Below are positions 33,399 to 41,160 of a stretch of DNA of 64,000 nucleotides, piece after piece. Both the position numbers and the translations under genes were made by a program. This DNA is from Winogradskyella thalassocola (lineage in GTDB: Bacteria > Bacteroidota > Bacteroidia > Flavobacteriales > Flavobacteriaceae): the NCBI RefSeq assembly GCF_900099995.1, contig NZ_FNCZ01000002.1, forward strand, positions 1 to 64,000. Reading direction: 5' to 3'. The notes beneath the pieces were generated by a model. That model saw only the letters and a program-made list of their open reading frames with translations, searched no databases and was not told the origin of the DNA. How positions within the stretch are numbered: the stretch's first letter is position 1; the number at the start of each line of letters is the position of its first letter.

Positions 33399-35807
33399 CT
33401 AATTTCTTAACGGTTTTCCTTTGGTTAACATATGTTGAATACGCTCTAAAGTTTTACGTTCTGTACATAAACTTAAAAATGCTTCACGTTCAATATCTAG
33501 TAGATATTGTTCTGTTACTAAAGTTGGTTCAGATAAATCACCACCAGCCATAACGTAAGCTAATTTATTAGCGATTTTCATATCATGTTCAGAAATGTAA
33601 TTAGAGTCTTCCATAGAATCTGTTCCTACCATGAACATACCTAAGGCTTGTTTACCAAGAACTAAAACGTCATTTCGTTTTACAGGTTGCGTATAACCAG
33701 CGTCTGCCATTAATTTAGCATGCTGTTTTGCGACTGCAATTTGACGGTCTTTATTGACCACTACAACATCTTTCCCTTTTTGAAGTAATCCTAAATCGAA
33801 AGCTTCGTAAGCAGAAGTTGATACTTTAGCCATACCAATAGTTAAGAAATACTCTTGTAATACATTTAACTGTACATCTCCTTTATGGAAAATATCCGAT
33901 GCTCTTAAAGCCATTTCTTTAGAACCACCACCACCAGGAATAACTCCAACTCCAAACTCTACAAGTCCCATGTAAGTTTCCGCTGCTGCGACTACTTTAT
34001 CTGCGTGTAATGATAATTCACATCCACCACCTAAAGCCATACCGTGAGGAGCAGAAATTGTTGGTATTGATGAATAACGCATACGCATCATGGTATCTTG
34101 GAAATATTTAATAGCCATGTTAAGCTCGTCATACTCTTGTTCTGCAGCCATCATAAAAATCATACCGATGTTGGCGCCGACAGAGAAGTTTGCAGCTTGG
34201 TTACCAACCACTAAACCAGCAAAATCTTTTTCGGCTAAGTCGATGGCTTTATTTAATCCTGCGAGAACATCTCCACCAATGGTGTTCATTTTAGATTGGA
34301 ACTCACAGTTAAGGATACCATCACCTAAATCTTCAATGACCACACCAGAGTTTTTAAAGACTTCGTTTGTTTTTCTAATGTTATCTAAGATGATAAAGGC
34401 ATCTTGACCAGGAATTTTTTCTTGTGATTTTTTAGGGATATCATAAGCATAAGTCGCTCCCTCTTTTACAGTGTAAAACGATGTGCTTCCCGATGCTAAC
34501 ATCTCATTTACCCAAGCATTTGGTTCTAAACCTTCTGCTTTCATCATTTCAATTCCTTTTTCAACTCCGATAGCATCCCAAATTTGGAAAGGACCATGTT
34601 CCCATCCAAAACCGGCTTTCATGGCATCATCAATTTTATATAAATCGTCTGTGATTTCAGGAATACGATTTGAAACATAAGCAAATAAAGCAGCGAAACT
34701 TTTTCTGTAGAATTCACCAGCTTTATCTTTTCCTTTGACTAATATTTTGAAACGGTCAACAACTTTATCAACAGTTTTTGTGAGTTCTAATGTGGCAAAT
34801 TTTGCACGTTTAGACGCACGATACTCTAAAGTGTTTAGGTCTAAGGATAAAATTTCTGAAGAACCATCCTCTTTTCTTATTTTCTTATAGAATCCTTGTC
34901 CCGTTTTACTTCCTAACCATTTATTTTCCATCATTTTATTGATGAAGTCTGGTAATTCAAATAACTCTAAACGTTCATCTTTAGGACAGTTTTCTCTTAT
35001 GCCGTTAGCCACATGAACTAAAGTATCTAATCCGACAACATCAACAGTTCTGAAGGTTGCTGACTTTGGACGACCAATTACGGGGCCTGATAATTTATCT
35101 ACTTCCTCAATGGTTAAATCTAAATCTTTAACCGTGTGAAATAAACTTTGAATGCTAAAAATTCCTATTCGGTTTCCGATAAATGCAGGAGTGTCTTTAG
35201 CGATAACAGATGTTTTCCCTAAGAATTTTTCTCCATACTCATTTAAGAAATCTAATACCGCTTGGTCTGTTTTTGGACCAGGAATGATTTCGAACAATTT
35301 TAAATATCGTGCAGGATTAAAGAAGTGCGTACCACAGAAATGTTTCTGGAAATCGTCACTACGACCTTCACTCATAAACTTAATAGGAATACCAGAGGTG
35401 TTAGATGTAATTAACGTGCCTGGTTTACGGTATTTTTCTAGCTTTTCAAAAACTTGTTGTTTTATATCAAGCCTTTCCACTACAACTTCCATAATCCAAT
35501 CTACGTCAGATACTTTAGCAATATCGTCTTCTAAGTTTCCTGTAGTAATTCGACTTGCAAAGGATTGACTATAAATAGGAGAGGGCTTCGATTTTAAAGA
35601 CGCTGTTAAGGCATCGTTTACTAATCTGTTTCGTACGACTTTGTCTTCTAAAGTTAAACCTTTAGCTTTTTCTTTGTCGTTAAGTTCTCTTGGTACAATG
35701 TCTAATAATAAAACATCGACACCAATATTGGCGAAATGACAAGCGATACCGCTTCCCATAATTCCAGATCCAATAATTGCTATTTTCTTAATTCTTCGTT
35801 TACTCAT
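33399..35807 (-). CDS. fadB: 3-hydroxyacyl-CoA dehydrogenase / enoyl-CoA hydratase
   Basis: An 802-residue bifunctional protein. The N-terminal Rossmann domain starts with KKIAIIGSGIMGSGIACHFAN. The dehydrogenase C-terminal parts have GTHFFNPARYLKLFEIIPGP and KDTPAFIGNRIG. The enoyl-CoA hydratase domain comes after about residue 480 (FAGLVVGNQAANFSVGANIG, PHGMALGGGCELSLHAD, EFGVGVIPGGGGSKEM). The domain order (dehydrogenase first) is the reverse of E. coli FadB but usual in Bacteroidota. It starts one base from the MarR stop codon, so regulator and enzyme are co-transcribed. Confidence 0.93.
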   Translation of the reverse strand: MSKRRIKKIAIIGSGIMGSGIACHFANIGVDVLLLDIVPRELNDKEKAKGLTLEDKVVRNRLVNDALTASLKSKPSPIYSQSFASRITTGNLEDDIAKVSDVDWIMEVVVERLDIKQQVFEKLEKYRKPGTLITSNTSGIPIKFMSEGRSDDFQKHFCGTHFFNPARYLKLFEIIPGPKTDQAVLDFLNEYGEKFLGKTSVIAKDTPAFIGNRIGIFSIQSLFHTVKDLDLTIEEVDKLSGPVIGRPKSATFRTVDVVGLDTLVHVANGIRENCPKDERLELFELPDFINKMMENKWLGSKTGQGFYKKIRKEDGSSEILSLDLNTLEYRASKRAKFATLELTKTVDKVVDRFKILVKGKDKAGEFYRKSFAALFAYVSNRIPEITDDLYKIDDAMKAGFGWEHGPFQIWDAIGVEKGIEMMKAEGLEPNAWVNEMLASGSTSFYTVKEGATYAYDIPKKSQEKIPGQDAFIILDNIRKTNEVFKNSGVVIEDLGDGILNCEFQSKMNTIGGDVLAGLNKAIDLAEKDFAGLVVGNQAANFSVGANIGMIFMMAAEQEYDELNMAIKYFQDTMMRMRYSSIPTISAPHGMALGGGCELSLHADKVVAAAETYMGLVEFGVGVIPGGGGSKEMALRASDIFHKGDVQLNVLQEYFLTIGMAKVSTSAYEAFDLGLLQKGKDVVVVNKDRQIAVAKQHAKLMADAGYTQPVKRNDVLVLGKQALGMFMVGTDSMEDSNYISEHDMKIANKLAYVMAGGDLSEPTLVTEQYLLDIEREAFLSLCTERKTLERIQHMLTKGKPLRN

Positions 35808-35808
35808 C

Positions 35809-36264
35809 TTATTTTAAAATGTGTTCTTTTTTATTGTATATCTGTTTGTTGGAAATCATATTATTAATGATTTCTGCAACTTTGTAAAAATTTGTTAGTT
35901 CTTCTGAAGAGACATTATTTTTAATCGTCTCGTTAAAGGTTAAAACCTTCTCTTTTGATAAAGCTCTTTTTTCTCTACCAAAATCAGTTAGAAAAATTAG
36001 GACTCCACGACCATCTTCAGGATTTGGCTTACGTTCTATTAAACCTTTAGCCTCCATTGTCTTTAAAGTTCTAGAGAGACTAGTCGCTTCCATTCCCATT
36101 TTTGGACCCAATGATGTTGAAGGAGTTCCTTTTTCTGGATCAATACTTAGTAATGCAAACCCAGTAGCCATTGTTGTCCCAAATTCAGACGCTTCTTCAT
36201 TATACATTTTGTTGACTGCTAACCATGTGGTTCTTAAGACGTAATCAATGGTTTTATCTTTCAT
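35809..36264 (-). CDS. MarR-family regulator of the beta-oxidation cluster
   Basis: A 151-residue MarR protein with a winged helix (GPKMGMEATSLSRTLKTMEAKGLIERKPNPEDGRGVLIFLT) flanked by dimerisation helices. A frame from a TTG at 36285 is longer; the ATG at 36264 (MKDKTIDYVL) is chosen because it lies 19 bases after the end of a perfect -7 element (TATCTTTG at 36290-36283, minus strand). It is first in an operon with fadB and fadA and is likely a repressor that responds to acyl-CoA (inference). Confidence 0.88.
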   Translation of the reverse strand: MKDKTIDYVLRTTWLAVNKMYNEEASEFGTTMATGFALLSIDPEKGTPSTSLGPKMGMEATSLSRTLKTMEAKGLIERKPNPEDGRGVLIFLTDFGREKRALSKEKVLTFNETIKNNVSSEELTNFYKVAEIINNMISNKQIYNKKEHILK

Positions 36265-36282
36265 TAATTTGGATTTGATTAC

Positions 36283-36315
36283 CAAAGATAGTAAAAAATA
36301 CTATGCATGCATAAT
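36283..36315 (-). promoter_or_regulatory. promoter and palindrome in front of the MarR/beta-oxidation operon
   Basis: The minus strand has TATCTTTG (36290-36283), a perfect TANNTTTG. Upstream is TATGCATGCATA (36302-36313), a perfect 12-bp palindrome over the -33 region (ACTATGCATGCATAAT with one outer mismatch). It is the likely operator of the MarR protein. Confidence 0.6.
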
Positions 36316-36356
36316 AAATTATCAAAAATTTTGGCATAATTTTTTGGCATATGGAT

Positions 36357-36389
36357 TTTGATACCTTTTAAATAAATACCTTAAATTTG
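36357..36389 (+). promoter_or_regulatory. promoter of the LtaS-like sulfatase gene
   Basis: TTTTG at 36357-36361 and TAAATTTG at 36382-36389 are separated by 20 bases, fitting the Bacteroidota -33/-7 layout. The predicted transcription start is near 36394, about 12 bases before the ATG. Confidence 0.6.
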
Positions 36390-36405
36390 CCACATAGTAT
36401 TATTA

Positions 36406-38391
36406 ATGGCATCTTGCCACCAACTACTCATAACATTGAACAACTCAGTTTATAGATTTCAAGAATATAAAGTATTTTTTTACAGACTTCTTTTAGTCTA
36501 TGTTTTTTACTTCATTGCTAGGGTTTTGTTTTTGATTTACAATTTTGATTTATTGCATGTTGAGTCAGTTACAGAATTTCTTAAAATCCAATATCACGGT
36601 TTAACATTCGATACAACAGCCATATTATACGTCAATAGCTTGTTTATGTTGATGTCATTTTTGCCGTTTTTTATAAATACTAAAAAGAGTTATCAAAAGC
36701 TCTTGTTCTATATTTATTTTGTAACAAATCTTATTGCTTATGCCATTAACTTCGTAGATTTAATTTACTATAAATACACCTTTAGTCGTACCACAATAGT
36801 CGTTGTGGATGTCCTTAAACATGAAACTGATAAAGGAAGTATGTTTTTCCGGTTTTTAATTGATTATTGGCATGTTTTTTTACTCTTTGGTTTGTCTGCA
36901 GCACTTTGGGTCTATTTATACAAGAAAGTAAAAGTACGCACCATTGAAAGTCCAAAACTCAGGACTAAAGGCGGTTTAATCTATGCCTTACAGTCGCTTG
37001 TTGTGTTTTGTATTATTACAGTTTTAGCAATTGGAGGTATAAGAGGAGGTGATTTTAGGAAGAGCACTAGACCAATTAATCTTGTAGATGCCAATAGGCA
37101 TGTTCAAAAAATAGAACAGGCTGATCTTGTATTGAATTCACCATTTGCCTTTATCCGAACGATTAACGCTAATTCGTTCAAAAAAGTTAGTTATAAAATG
37201 GATCAGGCTATTGTAGATAATTATGTGCAACCAATTAAACACTATTCTAACAATCAAAAATCCAAGCCTAACATCGTATTGATCATTACGGAAAGTCTTG
37301 GGCGAGAATATTTAGGTGCATTTAATACGGAATACGACATTCCTAATTATGAAGGTTACACTCCTTTTTTAGATTCGCTGGCAAGTAAAAGTTTGATTTT
37401 TCCAAATGCTTATGCTAATGGAAGTAAGTCTATTCATGGTATGTCGTCTGTTTTATCGGGTATTCCTTCTTTTAAAGATGCATTTACTTCATCCGCGTAT
37501 TCAAAACAAGACATTCAATCTTTAGTATCTATATTGAATGAAGAAGGTTATAACACAGCATTTTTTCACGGAGCCGCACGAGGTTCTATGGGATTTTTAG
37601 GCTTTAGTAATATATTGGGATTTGATTCGTATTTAGGACGAGAAGACTATAATAATGATGACGATTTTGATGGGTCTTGGGGAATTTGGGACGAGCCTTT
37701 TTTACAGTATATGAAGGAGGAGATTGATGATATGGAAACTCCATTTTTCGCAACTGTTTTTACCGTGTCTTCTCATGAGCCTTATGTGATTCCTGAAAAA
37801 TATGAAGGTCAATTTCCAGTTGGAAATGTGCCTATGCATAAAACTGTCGGTTATACAGATTATGCCTTTAAGCGGTTCTTTGAAGAATCCAAAAAAGAGG
37901 ATTGGTTTAATAATACCATCTTTATTCTTACGGCAGATCATAGTAATCAGGTGTATTATAAAGACATGTATTATAAGCCAATGAATCGACATACAGTGCC
38001 TATTTTGATTTATAAACCGGACAACTCTATGGCAGGTGTTAATATGGATTTGGCGCAACAAATAGATATTTACCCAACAGTTTTAGATATGATAGGATAT
38101 CAAAAACCTTTTAGAAGTTGGGGGAGAAGTTTGGTTGATCCCACCAATTCAACTATACCATTTGCAATAAATTATAATAGCTCATATTACAGATTTCAGA
38201 TGGGTAATTATATTTGTATCTTTGATGGGGGTAAAGCAACTGGATTTTATGATATTTTAGATAAGGGATTAGAAAAAAATCTCATTGAAAATAAAAATTC
38301 CGAAATGTCTAAAATTGAAGATATTTGCAAGGCCTATATCAAAGATTATTATGATAGAATTATTGATAAAAAATTAAGTTCAATAGAATAA
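36406..38391 (+). CDS. LtaS-like membrane sulfatase
   Basis: A 661-residue protein with about five N-terminal helices (residues ~22-45, 55-75, 80-100, 135-155 and 190-210) and an extracytoplasmic alkaline-phosphatase-fold sulfatase domain. The domain opens with KPNIVLIITESLGREYLG, the metal-binding and nucleophile region is ANGSKSIHGMSSVLSG (Ser near residue 341 in place of the Thr of LtaS), and TADHSNQV carries the metal-binding Asp/His. In Gram-negatives such enzymes transfer phosphoethanolamine or phosphoglycerol groups or hydrolyse glycans. The substrate is unknown. It is followed after four bases by a phosphatase gene, so they form one operon. Confidence 0.87.
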   Translation: MASCHQLLITLNNSVYRFQEYKVFFYRLLLVYVFYFIARVLFLIYNFDLLHVESVTEFLKIQYHGLTFDTTAILYVNSLFMLMSFLPFFINTKKSYQKLLFYIYFVTNLIAYAINFVDLIYYKYTFSRTTIVVVDVLKHETDKGSMFFRFLIDYWHVFLLFGLSAALWVYLYKKVKVRTIESPKLRTKGGLIYALQSLVVFCIITVLAIGGIRGGDFRKSTRPINLVDANRHVQKIEQADLVLNSPFAFIRTINANSFKKVSYKMDQAIVDNYVQPIKHYSNNQKSKPNIVLIITESLGREYLGAFNTEYDIPNYEGYTPFLDSLASKSLIFPNAYANGSKSIHGMSSVLSGIPSFKDAFTSSAYSKQDIQSLVSILNEEGYNTAFFHGAARGSMGFLGFSNILGFDSYLGREDYNNDDDFDGSWGIWDEPFLQYMKEEIDDMETPFFATVFTVSSHEPYVIPEKYEGQFPVGNVPMHKTVGYTDYAFKRFFEESKKEDWFNNTIFILTADHSNQVYYKDMYYKPMNRHTVPILIYKPDNSMAGVNMDLAQQIDIYPTVLDMIGYQKPFRSWGRSLVDPTNSTIPFAINYNSSYYRFQMGNYICIFDGGKATGFYDILDKGLEKNLIENKNSEMSKIEDICKAYIKDYYDRIIDKKLSSIE

Positions 38392-38395
38392 GTAT

Positions 38396-38962
38396 ATGAA
38401 GAAAAAAATAGGATTACTCGTCTTAGCCATCGTTATCATAGGAGCTGCTAAATTTTACTATGATGTTAACTTAAACTATAATTTTAAAGCGATAACAGAG
38501 GGTAAGGTTTATAAGTCCGGTGTTATTCCACCAGATGAATTAGAAGATTATATCAGTAAATACAATATTAAAAGCGTCATTGATTTGAGGTATCCAGGAA
38601 CTGATGATCTTATAAACAATCCGGAAATCCCTGAGCAATTAACATTAGAAAAAGAGGCTATTGAAAAGATTGATAATGTTAATTATTATAATGTAGGTGC
38701 AACGCAAGTTCCAGATCAACCAACAGTAGATAAATTTCTCGAAATTATGGATAATGATGATAACTATCCGGTGTTAATTCATTGTTACCATGGTGAAGGT
38801 AGAGCACCATTGTTTTCCGCAATTTATCAAATGGAATATGAAGACATGCCAAACGAAGAAGCACGAGATAATACGCGTGTATTATTAAAATGGAGTTCTT
38901 TTGATGATGGTAAACCTAAAGGTGAATACCTTAAAAATTATAAGCCTCGTAATAGTAAATAA
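38396..38962 (+). CDS. dual-specificity/tyrosine-type phosphatase, membrane-anchored
   Basis: A 188-residue protein with an N-terminal membrane anchor or uncleaved signal (IGLLVLAIVIIGAAKFYY). The Cx5R phosphatase loop is HCYHGEGRA with Cys130 and Arg136. The general-acid Asp may be in GATQVPDQP. It resembles PTP/DSP 'fused DSP-PTPase'-like proteins and would face the periplasm. It is translationally adjacent to the sulfatase gene, hinting at a shared phospho-substrate (inference). Confidence 0.85.
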   Translation: MKKKIGLLVLAIVIIGAAKFYYDVNLNYNFKAITEGKVYKSGVIPPDELEDYISKYNIKSVIDLRYPGTDDLINNPEIPEQLTLEKEAIEKIDNVNYYNVGATQVPDQPTVDKFLEIMDNDDNYPVLIHCYHGEGRAPLFSAIYQMEYEDMPNEEARDNTRVLLKWSSFDDGKPKGEYLKNYKPRNSK

Positions 38963-39096
38963 GACTTAAAGATTAGATCAATCTTTAAAGTTGATGATGT
39001 CTTTTCTCTATTTTACTTCAGTTTATTGTAATCTGAATTTACATAGTATTTTACTTTCTACACAACAAATTCTATTTAGAAAATTTATGAAGTATT

Positions 39097-39131
39097 AAAA
39101 AAGGGTTTAATATTTTATTAAACCCTTTAAA
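39097..39131 (-). terminator. terminator of the acyl-CoA ligase gene
   Basis: AAAGGGTTTAAT-ATTTT-ATTAAACCCTTT is a perfect 12-bp stem. It lies in the gap between the convergent phosphatase and ligase genes and could act on both. A second hairpin AAAGATT-AGATC-AATCTTT lies at 38968-38986, behind the phosphatase gene. Confidence 0.75.
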
Positions 39132-39134
39132 ATT

Positions 39135-40907
39135 TTACGATCTATAGATCTTGTCATAGAGATCTTGATAAATCCCTTTTATAATAGCACGTTTCATTTT
39201 TAAAGTGGGAGTAAGATGCCCACCATCAATAGACCAAACATCTGGTGTAAGTTCAAAGCGTTTAATTTGTTCCCATTTACCAAAATGCTTATTGTATTTA
39301 TCAACTTCTTGTTGAATACGATTAATTACAATTTCTGAACTCGCAATTTCAGCATCGGTTTTACCAACGTTGTTTTTTTTCAGGTCAATCCAGTCACGTA
39401 TAAAATCAAAATTAGGCTGAATTAAAGCTGCTGGCATTTTTTCGCCTTCACCTACAACCATAATTTGCTCTATAAAAAGGGACTGTTTCATGTCGTTTTC
39501 TAAAAGTGGAGGAATCACATATTTACCACCAGAGGTTTTAAACATTTCCTTTTTTCGACCTGTAATTTTTAAGAAACCATCTCCGTCAATTTCTCCTTTA
39601 TCACCAGTGTGAAAGAAATCGTCCGTCATAACTTCAGCAGTTTTCTCAGGATCTTTAAAATACCCTAACATCACATTAGGTCCTTTAATTAAGAGTTCAC
39701 CATCGTCCGCAATTTTAACTTCAACATTATTAATTGGTTTACCAACGGTCCCAACTCTGTACATATGGTCTTTATATAAACCAACAGCAACAACAGGAGA
39801 TGTTTCTGTTAAGCCATAGCCTTCCATAACTCTCATATTAGCTGCTCCAAAAATTCTGGCTAATCTTGGTTGTAGTGCGGCACTTCCAGAAACCATAGTT
39901 CCTAATTCACCACCAAGAGCTTCTCTCCATTTGCTAAAAATAAGTTTATTTGCAATTTTTAATTGAAACTCGTACCAAGCTCCATTTGCACCATAAGGTT
40001 CCCAACGCTCTCCTAAACGTACAGCCCAAAAGAATAATGCTTTTTTAATTCCTGATAATTCATCTCCTTTAAGCATTATTTTATCGAAAACTTTTTCTAG
40101 TAATCGAGGCACAACGCTCATTAAATTAGGTTTAATCTCCTTCGCATTTTCTCCAATTTTATCAATGCCTTCCGCAAAATAAATAGAGGTACCAGCATAT
40201 TGATATACATAGATTAATACTCGTTCAAAGATGTGACAAATAGGTAAAAAACTTAAGATACGTGTTTCGCCTTCCTTTAAAGGTACTCTAGGTGAGCTGT
40301 CTAAAGCATTACTCGTTATATTCCAATGCGATAGCATAACACCTTTAGGTTTTCCTGTTGTACCAGAAGTATAAATTATGGTTGCTAAATCCGTAGATTT
40401 TACGGCATCTTTTCTTAGTTCTACCTCAGGTTGGTTACTCTCATCTTCACCGAGTTCTAATAATTCAGAATAATGTTTACAACCTTCTATATGATTAAAA
40501 GAATAGACCTCCTTTACTTTAGTATTGGCTTGTACTTTTCTTACTTTTTCTAAAACATCTTCATCAGAAACAAAACAATAGATAGACTCACTATGGTTTA
40601 ATACATATTCATAATCTTCGGCAGAAATCGTAGGGTATATTGGAATATTTTGTGCCCCAAGTTGAAGGATTCCAATATCCATAATATTCCATTCGGTTCT
40701 ATTGGTAGTTGAGATAACTGCAATTTTATCATCTTTTTGCACCCCTAAACGCAACAAAGCTCTACTCATTGCATTTGATTTTTCTATATATTCTTGTGTA
40801 GATATAGATTCCCATTTACCATTGTATTTGGTAACTAATGCATTAGGGTTTGGTTTGTGTTTTAATTGGTAATATGGAAAATCAAAAAGACGTGTTACTT
40901 CGGTCAT
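39135..40907 (-). CDS. fadD: long-chain fatty-acid-CoA ligase
   Basis: A 590-residue AMP-forming ligase. Motifs are the P-loop-like YTSGTTGKPKGVMLSH (about residues 180-195), the adenylate-binding GYGLTETSP (near 361), and HTGDKGEIDGDGFLKITGRKKEMFKTSGG with the catalytic region in the C-terminal domain. It activates fatty acids to acyl-CoA for beta-oxidation or lipid synthesis. It stands apart from the beta-oxidation operon and has no visible MarR palindrome in front. Confidence 0.93.
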   Translation of the reverse strand: MTEVTRLFDFPYYQLKHKPNPNALVTKYNGKWESISTQEYIEKSNAMSRALLRLGVQKDDKIAVISTTNRTEWNIMDIGILQLGAQNIPIYPTISAEDYEYVLNHSESIYCFVSDEDVLEKVRKVQANTKVKEVYSFNHIEGCKHYSELLELGEDESNQPEVELRKDAVKSTDLATIIYTSGTTGKPKGVMLSHWNITSNALDSSPRVPLKEGETRILSFLPICHIFERVLIYVYQYAGTSIYFAEGIDKIGENAKEIKPNLMSVVPRLLEKVFDKIMLKGDELSGIKKALFFWAVRLGERWEPYGANGAWYEFQLKIANKLIFSKWREALGGELGTMVSGSAALQPRLARIFGAANMRVMEGYGLTETSPVVAVGLYKDHMYRVGTVGKPINNVEVKIADDGELLIKGPNVMLGYFKDPEKTAEVMTDDFFHTGDKGEIDGDGFLKITGRKKEMFKTSGGKYVIPPLLENDMKQSLFIEQIMVVGEGEKMPAALIQPNFDFIRDWIDLKKNNVGKTDAEIASSEIVINRIQQEVDKYNKHFGKWEQIKRFELTPDVWSIDGGHLTPTLKMKRAIIKGIYQDLYDKIYRS

Positions 40908-41103
40908 ATTAATCGGCGCTTATTTAGTATAGAGATATTACGAAAATATAAAAATTAAAGTTATAAAATATAAAATTAATATTGTAGGTATAATTAAATT
41001 GATAATATAGAAATTACTTATCGTTATGGTATAAATTTCGCAATGTTTTAGTGAAATCTACAATAATAATTCAGTTTTTTTATTAAAACCATAATAATTT
41101 ATT

Positions 41104-41134
41104 TATATTTGGTTAACCAGATTGGTAAACCAAT
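41104..41134 (+). promoter_or_regulatory. promoter with doublet GntR/FadR-type operator for the PL6 enzyme gene
   Basis: The -7 element TATATTTG (41104-41111) overlaps TGGTTAACCA (41110-41119). Two bases later lies ATTGGTAAACCAAT (41121-41134), a near-perfect palindrome. Both match the TTGGTnnACCAA type bound by FadR-subfamily GntR repressors such as UxuR. The position, across the -7 element and start site, fits repression. No GntR gene is in the window. Confidence 0.65.
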
Positions 41135-41160
41135 TTTAATAATAAATAATTAGTTTAAGT

